Shown: positions 1-15,096, counted from the first letter of the stretch. The stretch is 64,000 nucleotides of DNA from Balanoglossus misakiensis (GCA_040954595.2 CM082596.2:558001-622000), one strand, 5' to 3'. Notes: a model not told the origin generated them from the sequence alone. Translations and numbers: made by a program.

Positions 1-3000
1 TTCTCAACTTCCATTATTATGATTTTAATACCAGGTAAATACATAATGTAACAACAACCAGTTTTGTATGGACTGTAAATATTGGATTCAGCTGTCTTGT
101 AGATGTCTTATTTCAAAATCCCCATTGTAGATTTCAAAATTATCATATAAGCAAGCAATAATTTGCAGATTATGTTTGAGTTTAAGCGTGAAAGCCTCGA
201 ATTCTGAGATTTAGTCAACTTATGATAGAAATCTCTCAGATTGACTTTATTTCTGTATTGAAGGTGATCACTAAACGCCAAAGAATTTCCAAAAGCAATA
301 AGTCAGCCTGTAAAGTATTTGTATTAACGCACGCAGAGTTATGTTACAAAGCATAAAACCTGATTTTATATTGTTTGAAACTTCTACAATATTCTGAAAC
401 ACCTTTCCCCATCCAGAGAAGATGATACTAATTGTTAACAGAACTATTTGTCGTTGTAATCTACTTTCTGTTCATGGAAGTTTTATCCCTTCAGCAAGGA
501 AAGAAACCAGTTTGGACTCGTTGACGCCACAGACAATTAATTTAAACGGGAAAGTAGTCTTATAAAAGCTAACATGGAGTTTTCAAACACAGTTTGTGCG
601 TGTCACCAAATATTTTTCGACTGTATGTATATTGTTACGATTGCCCTTTATAAACAGTTTTGTCGTTAGTTGCATCAGTTTATTGGTCTTTTGAAGACAA
701 TAAATTCAATTGTTTTTAAAACGCATATATTCTCTGAGATTGAATCCATTTTTGACACACCACCAAGTGGACCATCAGACATCTATTTCTTTCCTGACTG
801 TTTCCATTACGATGCCTTCTTTCAGTTTTATCCACACATTAGAAGGATATAGTCTCTATCATTTGATACAATTATGGCAAAATTTGTATTAGACAACATT
901 CGTTGCTGAATCATCAATTATAGCGCCACCCCAGCCTGTTTGAACATATAATATTGATGGCATAATTCCTATATACCAGACATTAAATTATTTGTACGTT
1001 ATGGTTCCATAATAATGCAATATCGAAGTAAAAACTTCGTGTATTTTACTTTTTGTCATGTACAGTGAACTAACATTGATGTCAATGGTACATACCGATT
1101 TGTAGGTGTGATTGATTAATCGAACTTAAAGTTATAGTTTGTAGAACAATAAGAGCTACAGGTCGCGTAATAAGATTACTATAAAAAAGGAGCAATATTT
1201 TTCTTATTCGTGTTCTGATGTCTATCGATTTCTCGCGTATAGCTTCCGGTTTTACAAGATGGTTTATTGACTGGATTAAATTTAGCTGACGATTCAGAAG
1301 ACTAGATCATGTAACAACCAATGGTTCCTGACTCTGCAGATTCTTTGGTTTTAAGCAGTATGTTAAAATGTAAAATAATGTTATAATATTTATTGAAATC
1401 GTCAACTTTAAAGTAAGTCCAAGAGTTAAATCTAGCACCTAGATATTATGTAACTATCAATAGAATCTACCCCGCCCAGTCCTACCTACCAACTTCATAC
1501 AGGTACTTATTGTATGGACTCATGGGACAGCGGTTAGTGATTGCACTATTGTACACACAGAAAATAAAGGCGAAAATTACAAAGTAAGGGAAATTAGGTT
1601 TGTAGGCTTTAAAACCATTATTTCCATCGTGCCTCAACTTGTCGGTCATAAATATTGCTTGATTTCAACTGAACTACTCTTAAAGCACGACCACTGTTCA
1701 ATTAATGCGACAAAAACAGCATTATCGATCAGCGGTTTGGTGGTTCTACTTCTAGTTCTGGTAATTAATGTTGTATTTCCTCGTAAAATGCCATCTCTGT
1801 GGATTTCAACGAAGTAGCGACAGATTGCAGTAAAGGTGGATCTGGGAATTTCACAAAATCTCCTTCAGAACCTTTCTCTCGACAAAGCATCACTGGTCGG
1901 GTGGGGTAGGTACTAACAACACAACGGCGAGGCATTTATGGTGTACTATTTGATAGCAAACCCTTGCGAACTAACTGACCAATTTATTAACAGTTTATGT
2001 TTGGGACCAACATTTTACTAATGCACAAGCCTGTCTGTAGGGACACGTGGGTACTGATGGGTTGTTTAAATTAACAGAGACAAGTAACACGACAAAGCGA
2101 CGATCTGCGGTTGTGTTGGTGCGCTGTTCTGCACTCAACTCATGAGTTGGCCCTTTTCCACGTCAGATGATTTCACTCAATTACATCGGGACACGGTTAG
2201 TCATAGCTCTCTTCATTAAAGCACTGAAGCTCACAAACTAGATCGATACTGAAACAGTATCGGTCAAAGGTATTGAATGTGTGTTTTAATAATATTGTTA
2301 ATCGCTGCCTTCAAAGAACCGCCGAACGAACCTATCCAGACACTGAACGAGGCGTGGTTGTTGTCAAATGACGCGAGATCCCGAAGATATTAACTCCCTG
2401 TTTGCCTATTATTACAACGCGCCAGTGTTATCGCGCCTATGTCACATCGCATTTGCGCAGCGGACAATTATCTTGTCCTGGTCATCTACTTATAATCAGT
2501 GTTTCCGGAGATTATTTTGATATCATCTCTCACCTGACTTTTTATTGATTGAAGTGACATCGCGATGAGTTCTTTTCCTTCAGTTCTGAATCAGTTCTGA
2601 AGTGGCATGCAGCTGTAAACAGGCAATCGCTTTCTTGAAGTTCCACGATCTATCATGGTTACACTTTCACTTAACCTTCAGCTCATCCTAAGTGTATTTT
2701 TCCAGGCAATCTGTTGGGACAAGAGAAACAATTAATTGGACAAATAAACAACGCAACATGAATTTAATTCTGTTAAAAGTCAATATCTAAGAACACTCGC
2801 ACATTTATTTCAAATTTTACAAGACACGAGTCATTTTCTGTCAATAGAACATTACTAATACTGCCCACACTTTGTTCGATATGTTTTATTTTTATATTTT
2901 GCCCATTTCTACATTTTAACCACGAATCGTCGACAAAATAGGATTGGAGGGGTCGCCGTCTCTCCGAAATGACGAAGTGACAATGAATGTACTGTGCCAG

Positions 3001-6000
3001 GGGCTGGTTTGTTTTGGTGACACCATAAATGCGACGTAAAATTTTCACATCAAGTTTAATTCTGAATACCGTGTTTTCATTTCGATTCATTTCCGACTTT
3101 TATGTTTTATTTAACTCATATGAGACAATAATGCGAGAAATTAAATTGATCACTCTCCGCTGTGTCGGTTTTTATAAAATTCCGACAGCTTTACAATTCA
3201 AACTCTGGTGAATATTGGGAGTATAAAACACACTCAATCTGTCATTGCTACTTTACGATCAGCTGTTGACTGAGGATGGAAATATTGACTGTGGCCCGTC
3301 AAACTAGCAGTCCTGTGCATTGTGTGAATATGGGTGGAAATTATTAGCCTTTGTTTTTATTGGACATTTCTGATCTGTGATGAAACCGTCAATGCGTCAT
3401 AATGATCCCAACACATGAAACAGGAAAAGTAGGAATGAAATTGCTGTGTTTCTTTGTCTCGTATTCAGTTTCTCTCTGGAGCCACGCAATTACTGTGAGT
3501 TATGCTGTCGCTATTTGGGAGAGATCATCGACTCCATTTAGAAGAAGCGAGCAAAACGAAGCGCGACCTCGCGGCAGAGCAATTTGACCACACACTGGGA
3601 AAATTGACAGAACAATTTAGTAATCTGTCCATTACTTTGACCATTTCAGATAAGGTTACACAGTCATGAAAATCGACAGGCTCAGTTTAAGTCGTCATGC
3701 TCAAAATATAACAAACTGGAGAATGGATTTTAAACACAAATGGACAATTTCTGAACCCTTATTACATAAATAAAATCAACGTATTTGGAGTCGAAAAGTG
3801 GAGGCTTGATTGAGGGTCCTTATAAATTCTGCTTACCTCTGGGAGTCCAAATGTTATAATGGACGATTTCCGACACGCGCTGCGAGTTGCTTGAAACGTA
3901 CATTAAGTCAATTTAGTGAATTGCTGAAAAATAGGAAATAGACACATTGTGATCAATCCAGAAATGAAATTGATAACTTGTAACAATTTACTACGAGAGA
4001 CACCTGTAGGGAAGGAATATAACAACAACTTAAAGAAGAAATATATCTAATATGACCATGGGTTCCATGGTGATTTGTTAACGCTTCTAGCGAAAGGCGA
4101 TCCACTGTCGTGAATTGACGCCCAGGGGAAATGCTAGCATTGTGAATTTCGACCGTTAGCACCATCTACAATCAATTGTCTGAAGTTTAGGCATTTAGAG
4201 AAATTACGGGAGCATTATAGTTTGTTGATGTTTGCCACTGAGATAGCTTGAGGGATGAACTTGTGTCATTAAATCTAACATTTTACTTGTGTCATCCCAT
4301 TTATTCATTTCAAGTAGCGTAATATTACTGTTCCAATATAAAAGTTAGCGTTTAACTGTCAGACAGATCGATAGATGTCCAACTTAGCGACTGCTTTCGA
4401 TCGAAAATCAACGCGCACTTAATTGACTAAATGAAATGGATTCGGGGGCTCCTAGCGTTGGAAATCCTCTTTGTAGAACCGAACACCGCCGACGAACTTA
4501 ATGCCCGACAATAATTTAGAAAACAAGCAGTGACTAATTTTCCCCTCGTTCACCAACTCAATAAGTAAAGCTCGACCAGAAACCATTTTGCGTTCATTTT
4601 TGTCAGGTCGCGTTTTTTTCTGTGCGAATCTCATCCATCGCTCTTTTCAGATCATGATCAGATACTAGCGGGCTTAAATGTGCCGTTGAAATTTTAATGA
4701 GGACAGCGTTGTCATTTTGCGGGGATATATTGCTCCAACAGCGAGGAAGTGACACGATTTTCCACGCTCTACTTTAAAAGCAGGCTACCAAATGTATTCA
4801 AGTGACGTCGGTTGGTGTGAACTTGACGTTTTTCAGTCTTATCGCGTTTCATGCACGTATGACGAAGACCCAGTTTAAAAACAATAACGACAAAATTGCA
4901 GGCAAAAGAACGCGCAGAAATTCATGAGTTTAGATAGTCTATTTGTTTGGTTAGATCGCCGGCGCTGCTAGAGATACTGACTGGATAATTCAAAACGGTG
5001 AGGTTTTATCTCAATTTGGCCTTCGCCAAACTAATGTACATGCACCGCTCGACAACCACATCGATGACCTGCGTCAGTCAAGCACATCGTATGGGACCTC
5101 AGATATAAGACTCGCTTTTGCAGCGTGGGTTCTGCAATTGACCGTGAGCCTCAAGAAGATATTGCAAGGTCAAACCGTACACCTCAACTCTCGAGAGTTT
5201 ATGGTTGGATCAAATATTGGTGATTTTGATTTGATTTCATGCAAATAAAGAAATCCTGGGACTATATTTTGATTTTTTCTAAAATTTAAGTCGAGTTGCA
5301 TGGGATCAGTCTACGATATGGATTTTGTTTCTAAACCACATATTTTAAATGAAGCACATATTGTATATGATTGAAGACAAAACTCCAGCGACAGACAGGG
5401 CAGATAAATACAGTGAGACACACAAAAAGAAGGGGTGATGTCGGTCTTGTGTGAGAGTGAAGAGACAGACGCGTGAGTAGGTAATTCATCAAAGGCAAAG
5501 GGTTGGCAGTTGACTTGATGTTTGTCTCTCGGGGCGCGCCGTATGAGTTGTAAATTAAATAATCATATATAATTCATAATCCATAAGACCAAAAACACAT
5601 AAAACATCAATTATGATGACGGCTCGCCCAAGCCCGCTCTGATGCTTCCGAGACTCCAGTCACCTCAACATAACAAAGGCGACTGGAAACGCCACCATTA
5701 CAACTCAAATAATCTTAGTTACTTTTCATTGATGCTCAGCGTGTTTCAAAACATGGTTCAATCATCTACTTTGTTTAAAACAGAGTTTCGTCTGAAATCT
5801 CGAAAAGCGTAGTCATGGCAACCATTTAGGCAAGAACTGCTTGCCTCAAAACACATTTTGGTGAAAATCATACAAACACAGTATACCTATTGGTTAATGT
5901 GGTTAACATGCTAATTTTTCTTGGTTGCTATGGTGGACATACTGGGAGCCAATTGGTTGCTGGGGTCGACGCCATTCTAGATGTCTATTGGCTGCTGTAG

Positions 6001-9000
6001 AAGACATGATCGATATCAACGGAAACTATAATTTGCTCAAAGTTAAACACACCATAACTGAATAGCACATTATATATTTGCATTCGAGAGATATGTTTGC
6101 CTAGACGAAATGTCCACGCAGATGGTTGAGCTACCGTAACCATTTTAAGTACTTTAAAAATCGCTTGAGTCACGAACAACTTCGGCCATAAAATGAGATG
6201 AAAACCAGATATTGTTTTTCAAAATAATAATTTAGAAAACTATTTGTGTATCCAGTACAGGCATGTTTTCTGTTATCTTTAAGTCCCCACGTATATCCAC
6301 AACAATCAAGTTTCTGTGGCTAATAGACTAACGATAGACTAGTGATTCTTACGATGCAGAACGGAGACAATGTAGCGGTCTACACGGAGTTACTGAAGCG
6401 TGGGGCTTCACAATCATTGCGTGGAAATGCGTTATCTGCGCTGCAGTAAACGACAAAATAAACTTCGTCTGATGTTAGCATCGCAACAAAATCTTTTCTT
6501 CAAAGGGGGTCAACGGGTCGAAATGACATACGCGACTGTTTCCTTCTACGGCTGTTTAACTTTACAGTTTTTATATCCGTCTGTCAAGTTCATAATTAAG
6601 CGACTTTGTAAATGGCCAGTTTTGGAAGTCGTTCATTTCTTTGAAAAAGAGTCAATAATACTTGACCCGCATGTGTATAGGGGGTTGACGGGCAGCCTTG
6701 ATGGTTTTGTTTCTTTCTCCCTTCTGGACTTTCTCAAGGCTCTGGCTGACTGCCTCTCCATCAGTCTGTGTAAATTACGAGTTGACGGGGTGAAACCGTT
6801 ATGAGGCACATATAAATCTTCCATATAGTAAAATGGGCCTTTATGTCTTTCTAGCCACTAGGGGTGTTTCTCGGCGCTCAACTCTTGTGTACGTATCGTA
6901 TTTTATTGTCATTTTCGCTTCATTTGTTGGGAAAAAATCACCAGCCGTTTTACGCTTCGATTTTTATTGTCACCTCATATGATAGTGCTATTATATTTGG
7001 GCAGTGGGCACATAACACTGTTCACGTGACAACACCCCCAAATCGTAATATTTTAAATACATGGACACATTGAATTCAAGAGTGAACATGTGGAACAATA
7101 CTGAGCAACAAAGTAACGGACAAGGTGATGATGGAAAGCAATGGACGTCAATGAATGGACTGTTTTCATTGGCCTCCTGACTGTGCCCAAAGTCTGCATA
7201 TCTCTCTCCACATTTCAAAATGTCTCTGACTTTATCTCTCCTCTCAAGTTCCCTCTTTCTTCAAAAATCCCCATACCCTCCAAAATTTCCCTTCCAAAAT
7301 CCCTCCCATTTCTCTCTCGATCATTCTCTCTCTTGATTCCGAGTTTGAAAATGTTATACTGATTTTGTTTGGTTGCAAACACCCTTCATTTATTTTGGTT
7401 GTTTTTCAACTTGAATTCCTTCAGGTCGGGAAGTAAAACCACGGTCAAAGAACGCTTTAATTTAAACAGTAATCCCTTTGTTTACAATTTTACTTCTTTA
7501 AACCTGTAAAAGTACTGGTACCAAAATGCAATGCTTTTGTCGGGTTTCCTTTGAGGTCAGACGTTGATTGCATCGAGTCTCCGCGGAAAGCCTCGTAAAA
7601 CAAGCAAAAAAGCCACATTTTAAAAGTTGACTTTCTAGTAAACGACACCTCTATAGAAACCATCAACAATGCGTAAAAAGCGGATGTAACTTTGTGTTTT
7701 CAAAGAATCCTTGTTTAAAATGATTTAGAGTCTAGTCGTGTTGCAAGTTGTAAACTAGTAGATGACGTAGATGTTCCAATAGCAAAGTGGAGTGAAATAA
7801 CGAAGTTTCAAAATTTGTGGAAACTACTATTTTAACTTCGAGCTTTCTGTGAGATTTGACAAAATATCATTGAAAGTCGCGGAAACAGAGACTAAGCAAC
7901 TTCGGCCAATTCTCTACAGACCTCAACTCCAAAGAGCGCGTATAGCAACATGCGGCAAACATCTGCATCACTCCTTCGCAGTTTCATAAGTGATTTAAAT
8001 ATATAATTAAAGTTCTCTCTTTTTTATACAAGAAATCACTTTTGACATAGATATGAATAGTATTGAGGGGTAGTCGTGATGGCGGCTGTAAAGGATCCAG
8101 CAGCTGTCGTTTGCGTCTCCTTTTACGTTATTCACAAGTGAACATATTTCATTCAAGTTGGTCAAGCGCCGCGAGTGTTAGCTCGCCCTCAAAGCGTACA
8201 TGCATAATTGACATCCATTCATTATATTTTTATGCGAATGACAAGTTGTCCATAGAGGCTGTATACCCACAACATGCAGGAGAACAAAATAACATTTCTA
8301 TTGTTAGTAATTATAGGACTCTGTGTCTTTGCGCCGCTTTGCCGTGGTATAGAACCATCCTTCCGTTGCCCTGTCTGCCCCGTGGCTTGAAAAGGCACTG
8401 GCAACCACAGACCCGTGCCCAGGGTTTGGAAAATGAGGGTCTCAATGTCAGAACATAAAAATGTTGGGCTGGGTAAACCAGGTGTTGATTTCTTAAATAC
8501 ACGTTATAGATTTCGGTCTGTTCCCTCAATGGTTTTTGGTAAATTGCATGATGAACAGTGTGGTACAGCAGTCAAATCACTGTATTTATCTAGTTGTCTT
8601 GAGAGACTCTAGATTACTGACAAACTAAAAGGCGAGAAATACAAGCAGTGAGGTGTCAAAGACTCTCTGATCAAGGGCTTGACAACACAATTGAAAATTA
8701 GGGGGATTGAAAACGATGGCCATTCAGCTAGTGGCGCCGTGAGTACGGCCACATCTCCTCCAACTCCCAGTCCCTCATTGTTATCTTACAATTGATTAAC
8801 TCTTAAGAATTGCCTGCAAAACCAATGGTTTGCATTTCTACACAGATCCTTCAGAGTTTATTCTTACTTCTTTTCAATCGATCGTTTAAATGTTTGGCGG
8901 TATAAAGCTGCCTGGCCCATGTGCACTCAGTCGAAATAAACGGCGCCTAATTTAAGAGCTAACCGAGACCCCATCACTATCGCTTTTTATTGGCCAAAGC

Positions 9001-9170
9001 ACTTAATTATTTGGTTTCTCAATTGAAACAGGCCTAATTGTAACACCTAGCGAATAGTTGGTGGTATTTGCAAGTTTTACCATCGCAACTTGCCGTACTT
9101 TGCTCACAGAAAATCGAGGCATGAATCTTATCAGTTGTAAATCACGAATTTCCTCATAAGGTACAGAGAC
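1..9170. other. Non-coding upstream region, no gene seen
   Basis: I find no supported gene here on either strand. Open frames reach about 105-134 codons (for example 2773-3090 on the minus strand and 6400-6804 on the plus strand), but they show no recognisable domain, no matching splice pattern and ordinary AT-rich composition. A pyrimidine-rich tract (CT runs) spans about 7198-7335. The stretch is probably intergenic DNA far upstream of Sp5 and may hold distal enhancers. Confidence 0.6.
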
Positions 9171-9174
9171 GTGA

Positions 9175-9560
9175 TGTGACACCAAAATAGTCGTGTCGTC
9201 CAAGTGTGACGGTATAATGGGCGGCAAAACGTCCCCTCCCCCAAAGGGAAGTCCTTACTTCTAAACAACCAGGCTAAAAAGTCCTGAGTCTACAATTATC
9301 CATGTATGAGTGCACAATGGGCGGCCAAGCATCCCTTCCCCTAAAGGACCAACTGCACCACCAGTGACTTGCCTAATGTCTACAATTGGCCGTGTATGAT
9401 TGCATTGTGTGCGGTAAAGCCCCCTCCCTCTCCCCTCCCCCTGTCCCTGTCCAAGGAAAGATGCCATCAACAACGACTTTCATTTGGATCTACAACTGGG
9501 ATGGTCAGATCCCTCTGGAGGGAAGACTCAAAGGCCGACCACTTGGCCCAAGTCTATTAA
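9175..9560 (+). repeat. Degenerate tandem repeat, about 95-105 bp unit
   Basis: Three diverged copies of a GGGCGGC-AA-C-TCCCYTCCCC-AAAGG block start near 9215, 9318 and 9406. Each later copy is preceded by a 'GTCTACAATT(A/G)(T/G)CC.TGTATGA' segment, and two shorter GTCTACAACTGG segments follow near 9488 and 9572. The copies differ by substitutions and small indels. The open frames crossing this block are by-products of the repeat. Confidence 0.6.
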
Positions 9561-12500
9561 AGTCTACAACTGGCCTGGTTGTGAAACACCATAAGAGAAT
9601 TTTCTGTACTCTGTTCCATTAGCTTTGTTTTGTGGGCATTTTCCAAGAAGGATGTGGGAAGACACGTTACAAGCTCACAGCAACCAGTTCAGGACTCACC
9701 ACTAGGGGGCGTGTCTAGTGCACAAATCAATTATCTTAGTTATGTCAAACTTTTTGACGAGTGGAAACATTAATGCCGATACAGTAAGTGAAATTACTCC
9801 CCAATGTTCAACATAAAATCTATAAATGTTTCGGGGTGTTCTTATTAAGCTCGTATAATAGGTGAGATATTTTCCAATGGATGTAAGGAAGTATTCCCAT
9901 GGACACAATTCTATTAAAGATAACTACTTGTTCGTCTTTATTTAGCTTCTTTCGTTAATTTGTTAATTCCTAACTCGTTCTAAAGTTTGTAACGACAACG
10001 TGCGGCAAATCATGGCCTGGATCCACCAGACCATGCTTGATTGAATGTGAAAGACGACAAAATAACCGGTGTCAAAGGTCAAATAACAATGCACCATGAT
10101 CTTCGACATTTGAAGATGAAGTATGTTTTTATAAATAGAACGGTGAGAATGGCCATAGCTCTAAGCTATATTAGATAAACAACACAACGTAGCACTGACC
10201 ATAGTACATTGTATACTGTAAACGAAGTAAGGTTCCTTTGAAAAAAAATCCATTTTATCCATTATTATATTATCACAGGTTTGCAGTATATCGACAAAAT
10301 AAATTTTAATTTTGAGCTGAAAAACTCGAGAAAAATGTCCGCAAAATCTGAATAAACAATTGAACTATATACTAAACACACGTTTATTGTTATCTAAAAC
10401 GATGCAATAATTATTTCACGCTTCGCAAATATTTTGTTACGTGTTACGTGATGCACAGTATCTGGTCAGTTTAGGACATGGGTCATGTGACACAGAATGC
10501 CCAAAGAACTACAATCACCTGATTTATGACCTGTTATACAGCAACAAGTAGAATTTAAGGCGGGAAAGTTTTCAGCCCTCAGGTGATAAGTTTATTGAAA
10601 GTCAACAGCTTGAAACGTCCTCGTGATATTTCATTATTTTTTAATCCAGGCCTACAATGGTACAAGGAGTTTCTGTCTTTATGGGCATCTCAATGCTGCC
10701 ATTTTGCTCTCATCGGGACACGATTTTTCCCACGACAGAAGCTGACCCAGCTCATGACACAAGACCTGTGTTTGCTACTTTGATTGATTTCGGAAGAATT
10801 GACTTCTAACTTCTAACTAACGCGACGATGCCATTTCAAACTGAGGTGAAAAGTATGGAGCGAAAAAAGTGTTCAGATCACGATCGATCGTTGAGAATGA
10901 ATCTGCCTTGATCGATAATAAAAACTACGAATAGCCATCAGCCCAGAGTCAGGACCGCCCAACAATTCTAAATCTTCCAAGTATGTTTAGTAAATCTTTC
11001 AAAGTGATGGACTTTTCGAGAGACGTGGAAAGACTGGGACACGAGGGGTAGAAATACTCACAGAAACACTAAAAAGTACTGAAAAATAGTGAAAAGGTTC
11101 AACTGAAGTCACTTTTTCGAATTATCTCTATTAACGTGAGTGAATCCGTGGCATTTCAAAATACGTTGAAATTCGTCCGGTTGAAATAGATCACATCTTG
11201 TACGAAATCGGAGCAAATGAACACGAAGGGGGCTTATAATCTATTCCTGTGACTTTTACAAACTTTACTCAATGTTATTTGAAACAAGTTTCAACTGTAG
11301 GATCGAAGGATCTGTGGGAACTCGTTTGAAAGCAATGGGTGGGTGTAGACTGGCCATTTATTTTAGATTCCATCGAATAAATTGGTACATTCATTGTACT
11401 TGCTGACAAGTGGGATATATGTAACCACGTGCTCCTAAACAATCTCCTGATTGACTTCATACAATTACATGAAAACTGGTAGTGCAAAACCAGACTATCT
11501 GAGTAATATTAAAACAGCTTTAACGAAGAAAAGGGCGAACAAGGCTTGACTTTTCTGAAACGAGTCAAATCTTTTGGAAGAAACGATGTTGTGTGAGAAC
11601 ATGATTGCCGTTCAAAAGTGGTGATACTTCACCAACTGAAAAACTGATTCTCAAAAGAACAGAAGTTGTCCTGTTCAAAAAGACGGTAAGATTGCGTGAT
11701 ATAGAGACAGACTGTGTCACAGACAAAGGTGTCATCAGTAATCACAGCAGCATATGCATCATTTAAAAATTAATGTCAGATTTCATTTGATTTATATCAT
11801 ATCAATGACAAATGAGGTCGAAAGAAATTTCTTCTCGGTTCAATTTATTGTGTTTTAATTTCACTTGATCGCCTGGACTACAATGACCGAATTGGGGTTA
11901 AAATTTGATCATTTGTGTTCGCCATTACTCAGAGACTATTAATTTACAATCTACTTTGTTGGCGCCAAATGCGAGCGCAGACAACGACCCTACCGCCCTT
12001 TCCCCCTGGGTGTATAGACGGTAGGTGATCGTGTTGGAAGAAACAAGTATTTGTACTTAATTAAAAAGGTTTTGTCATCGTGGGCATAAAAGTCAAAATC
12101 TCAAGTTGGCTATTGCCAAAATTCGGTGATAATAATAAGTGCAATAATGGAAGGGTGTCTCGCCCTCCTATGACTATCGAGTGAAGACTTAAGTACTTTT
12201 GAGAGTATTAAAAGAACAATTTTATTGGGAATCGAGAATTCTACTTGTAACCCCTTTCATTGAGGATGATCTGTCTATGACAGACACAACGTCCAATTAA
12301 CGGGAAATGTTTATTTTGTTCATTTTTCACGTCATATGAGTGAATACGGTTTCCTTATTGGCCGGTCATCTTCTCAAGTGTATAAAGTGAAACGAAATAT
12401 TTGAGAGGTTGTCTTTAACAAATCACAAGACAGATCACATTTCTCATTCGTAAAAAGCACTAAATGTTCAGCTCGGAAGTGTGAAAGGCCTACACCTACA

Positions 12501-13800
12501 TTCCCATGGAAACACGGGTTTTTGGAAATTAACATTTAAACTCTTGAGATTTGAAGGGTTGGTGCATTAAACGTATCTCAGATGGCCTTCTCCATCGAAA
12601 TTTAGCAGAAATGTGAAGATGGGCAAGAGAAGTAAAGGGCAATTGCGAACCAAATACAAGGTAGACCCAACAGACGAATGCGAAAAACAAACGTACCCCG
12701 ATATAAACGAAATGTCGCGTCGATTAGGGTTAGGGATTTCTGCCAACCATTTTAAGTTAATGACATTTATTAGACGTGCCGCTGCTAGTGGAGAAAACAA
12801 ATTCCAACCACAACGCATGAGAGATCGCGGGAAAAAGACTAAGATTTATCGACACATGTTAATTTTAATCAAGAAGAACGCTTGGCTGCAACTACACTTT
12901 ATGGTTGTGTCTGGGGTTGGACTTAATTCTAAACTCATAGTGCGTGGCCATGTCTACATGCCTGAAACAATAAAATTGCCAAATTAATCGCCTTTATTTT
13001 CGGATGATTTAATAATCCAATCAAGGCCATAATTTATCGAGAATGAATTTTTCCAGTCGTGGTTGCTAAATTGATGAAACAATCATCAATAGACGCGTTG
13101 ACTTGGGATGGTCTGGATCATAAAATTGATGAGGTGTGAGCTGTCCCAAACCGCATATCAGATGACGAGAAGGGAAAATTTCATACGAAACTTATAAACG
13201 CTTGATTAAGTAGAATGAAATCATGTGTAACATTAGAAATTGACCACTTTACACATTTTCACTCCCACTTTGAGTTGGACTATAATGATTTTGGCGCCGA
13301 AGTCTATTAAACTAGGCGTAGTGCCAATAAGTTGATGATATTTATGTATAAATCGAAAGGTTTTTTTCTTTATCTCTGTGGGGGTTTTCCTTATGCCACA
13401 TCTTTTTGAAAAGGTTGCGTCATTTGAAACGATGTACCCATGTGCGTGTACATAGCATTCACATTGAAAGTAACCAGGGCATACAATATTTCGTTATTTA
13501 ACCCTTTCCTGACAAATGTGTGGAATAACAACTACCGACACAAAGCTAGCATCGTCACAGAGATGGAAACGGAAGCTGAACATTTTACAAGTAACCAACC
13601 AACCAACCAACCAAAGTAACACTGCTGTTTACAGATTCATATCCACGACGCACAGATACTGCAAATTTGGAACTTGTGATGATCCAACTAAAACTGGTGC
13701 TGCCTGATTCACGTAATGACCGTCTAAACGGTCTCAAACTGTAAAACTTCTGCGTGGTGTACATATATTATTTTTTAAACAAAATAAGTGAAAAAGAATG
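9561..13800. other. Non-coding region, no gene seen
   Basis: No supported gene is visible. A 124-codon frame (12613-12987, plus) has no recognisable family and no splice context. A short (AACC)n microsatellite occurs at about 13593-13615. The rest shows ordinary AT-rich intergenic composition. Confidence 0.55.
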
Positions 13801-14926
13801 ACCAAAGGGGACGCTCGTACTAGTAGACACACCTTCGGACATGCGATCGTAAGTTTTACGATACCGCCGTAGGAGGCGCTCAGCATACGACACGCGCAGT
13901 CCTCATTTGCATATTAAATGTCCATGTGTAGTGACGTACAGCGTGTACGCTCGAATGGCGGTGCTTTCAAATCTGACCGTGCGAAAACAGACCCCAAAAC
14001 ACGCATTTGAAGTATAAGTAGATAATTGTACACGTTCTGGTGGGTTAACCGCCCCAAAACACACGGTTTGGGAAGAATGTTGTAAACTACACGCGGTGGA
14101 AATACCTGTTGTCCGCTCGAACATGTGCACGCATATAGCGTATGCATGTAATAGCATAGGACGTACGCGTTCTGGAATATTTTACTGTTATATGATAATA
14201 ATTTTACAAAAGCACTTACCAGCGTCGTCCCATGTACTGTCTGTTACATCATATTACCATGGAGGTAGCCCTGTACTTCGACCTTGGCCGCCAAAATCAC
14301 AAAATCCGCCCAGTTCCGCCACGCGTCCACGGTATAGGTACACGCCCCCTTCCAAGCCATATGACGAGCGCCTCCAAGTGACGGAATATTTGCAGCCTGT
14401 CTTCTTTATCCAACCCCCTAACTCTCCAAGAAACGCCCATCTGTTTGTTACATGTATTTCACTTGCACATTACACGCCACAAAAGATGTCAAACTGGCCT
14501 CTCTGTTTTCGCCAACAAACACCGATTTAACCCAATGGGTTCGGTTTCATGTATTTGTTTTTAATTGCATTCAAAATTATTCTCACAGGAGGCCACATGA
14601 ACGTCGAGCATACCCAGAATTCCTCTACCCCAACCTATTCTAACTACTGAATTCTCACTGGCATTTTACTGTTATAACGCGCAAATAAATCGACGTCGGA
14701 TACTGCTTTTATAGTTTGCTTTCTTGCAAACCGACGGTATTGTTGGCTATGGGATGAATATAATCGTCGAATGTGATGACCTGGGATTTCTTTTTTTGGT
14801 TTTGTGGTGAGGCGTTTGCTTCTTCATCTCTCAGGGGGCAAGACAATCCTGGAAAACAGGCAGAGGTTGTGCAATACGTCATCACGTTAGTTTCTCACGT
14901 CGGCAAGATAAGAAGCGATCCCCAGA

Positions 14927-14935
14927 TGTCAATCA
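14927..14935 (+). promoter_or_regulatory. TALE-type site TGTCAATCA
   Basis: TGTCAATCA is the reverse complement of TGATTGACA, the core of the PBX-PREP/MEIS consensus. It is preceded by AAGCGATCCCCAGA, which looks like a decayed TCF/Helper half. It is the first of six same-strand copies between 14.9 and 18.9 kb. Confidence 0.4.
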
Positions 14936-15080
14936 TGCTTTCAGAAGGCATGTGAAAAGGAGCGCATTTCACAGTGCCTTTTCAGATTGACCGAATCACA
15001 AGAAGCCGCCAGGACTGAAATTTGAATATGCAAATGACTCCTATCGTTGTATCAGAGCGCGTTTATCACCCTTGCCGATC

Positions 15081-15096
15081 TCAAAGTGCGCCGCCC
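15081..15096 (+). promoter_or_regulatory. TCF HMG + Helper composite site
   Basis: TCAAAG (complement CTTTGA, a TCF/LEF HMG core) is followed after three bases (TGC) by GCCGCC, the Helper-site core bound by the C-clamp of invertebrate TCF. A TAATGATTATAT stretch lies just downstream. The preceding TGCCGATC is shared with the copy at 16649. Confidence 0.5.

Noticed and set aside
2773-3090. 105-codon minus-strand open frame
   Set aside because: No family resemblance and isolated in non-coding DNA.
6400-6804. 134-codon plus-strand open frame
   Set aside because: Overlaps an antisense frame of half its length. No domain, signal peptide or splice partner.
12613-12987. 124-codon plus-strand open frame
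   Set aside because: Lys/Arg-rich but with no recognisable domain, no splice context and no codon pattern unlike the surrounding DNA. Frames of this size also arise by chance elsewhere in the window.
14096-14530. 144-codon plus-strand open frame
   Set aside because: Lies in the repeated Sp5 upstream region and crosses diverged motif copies. No family match.
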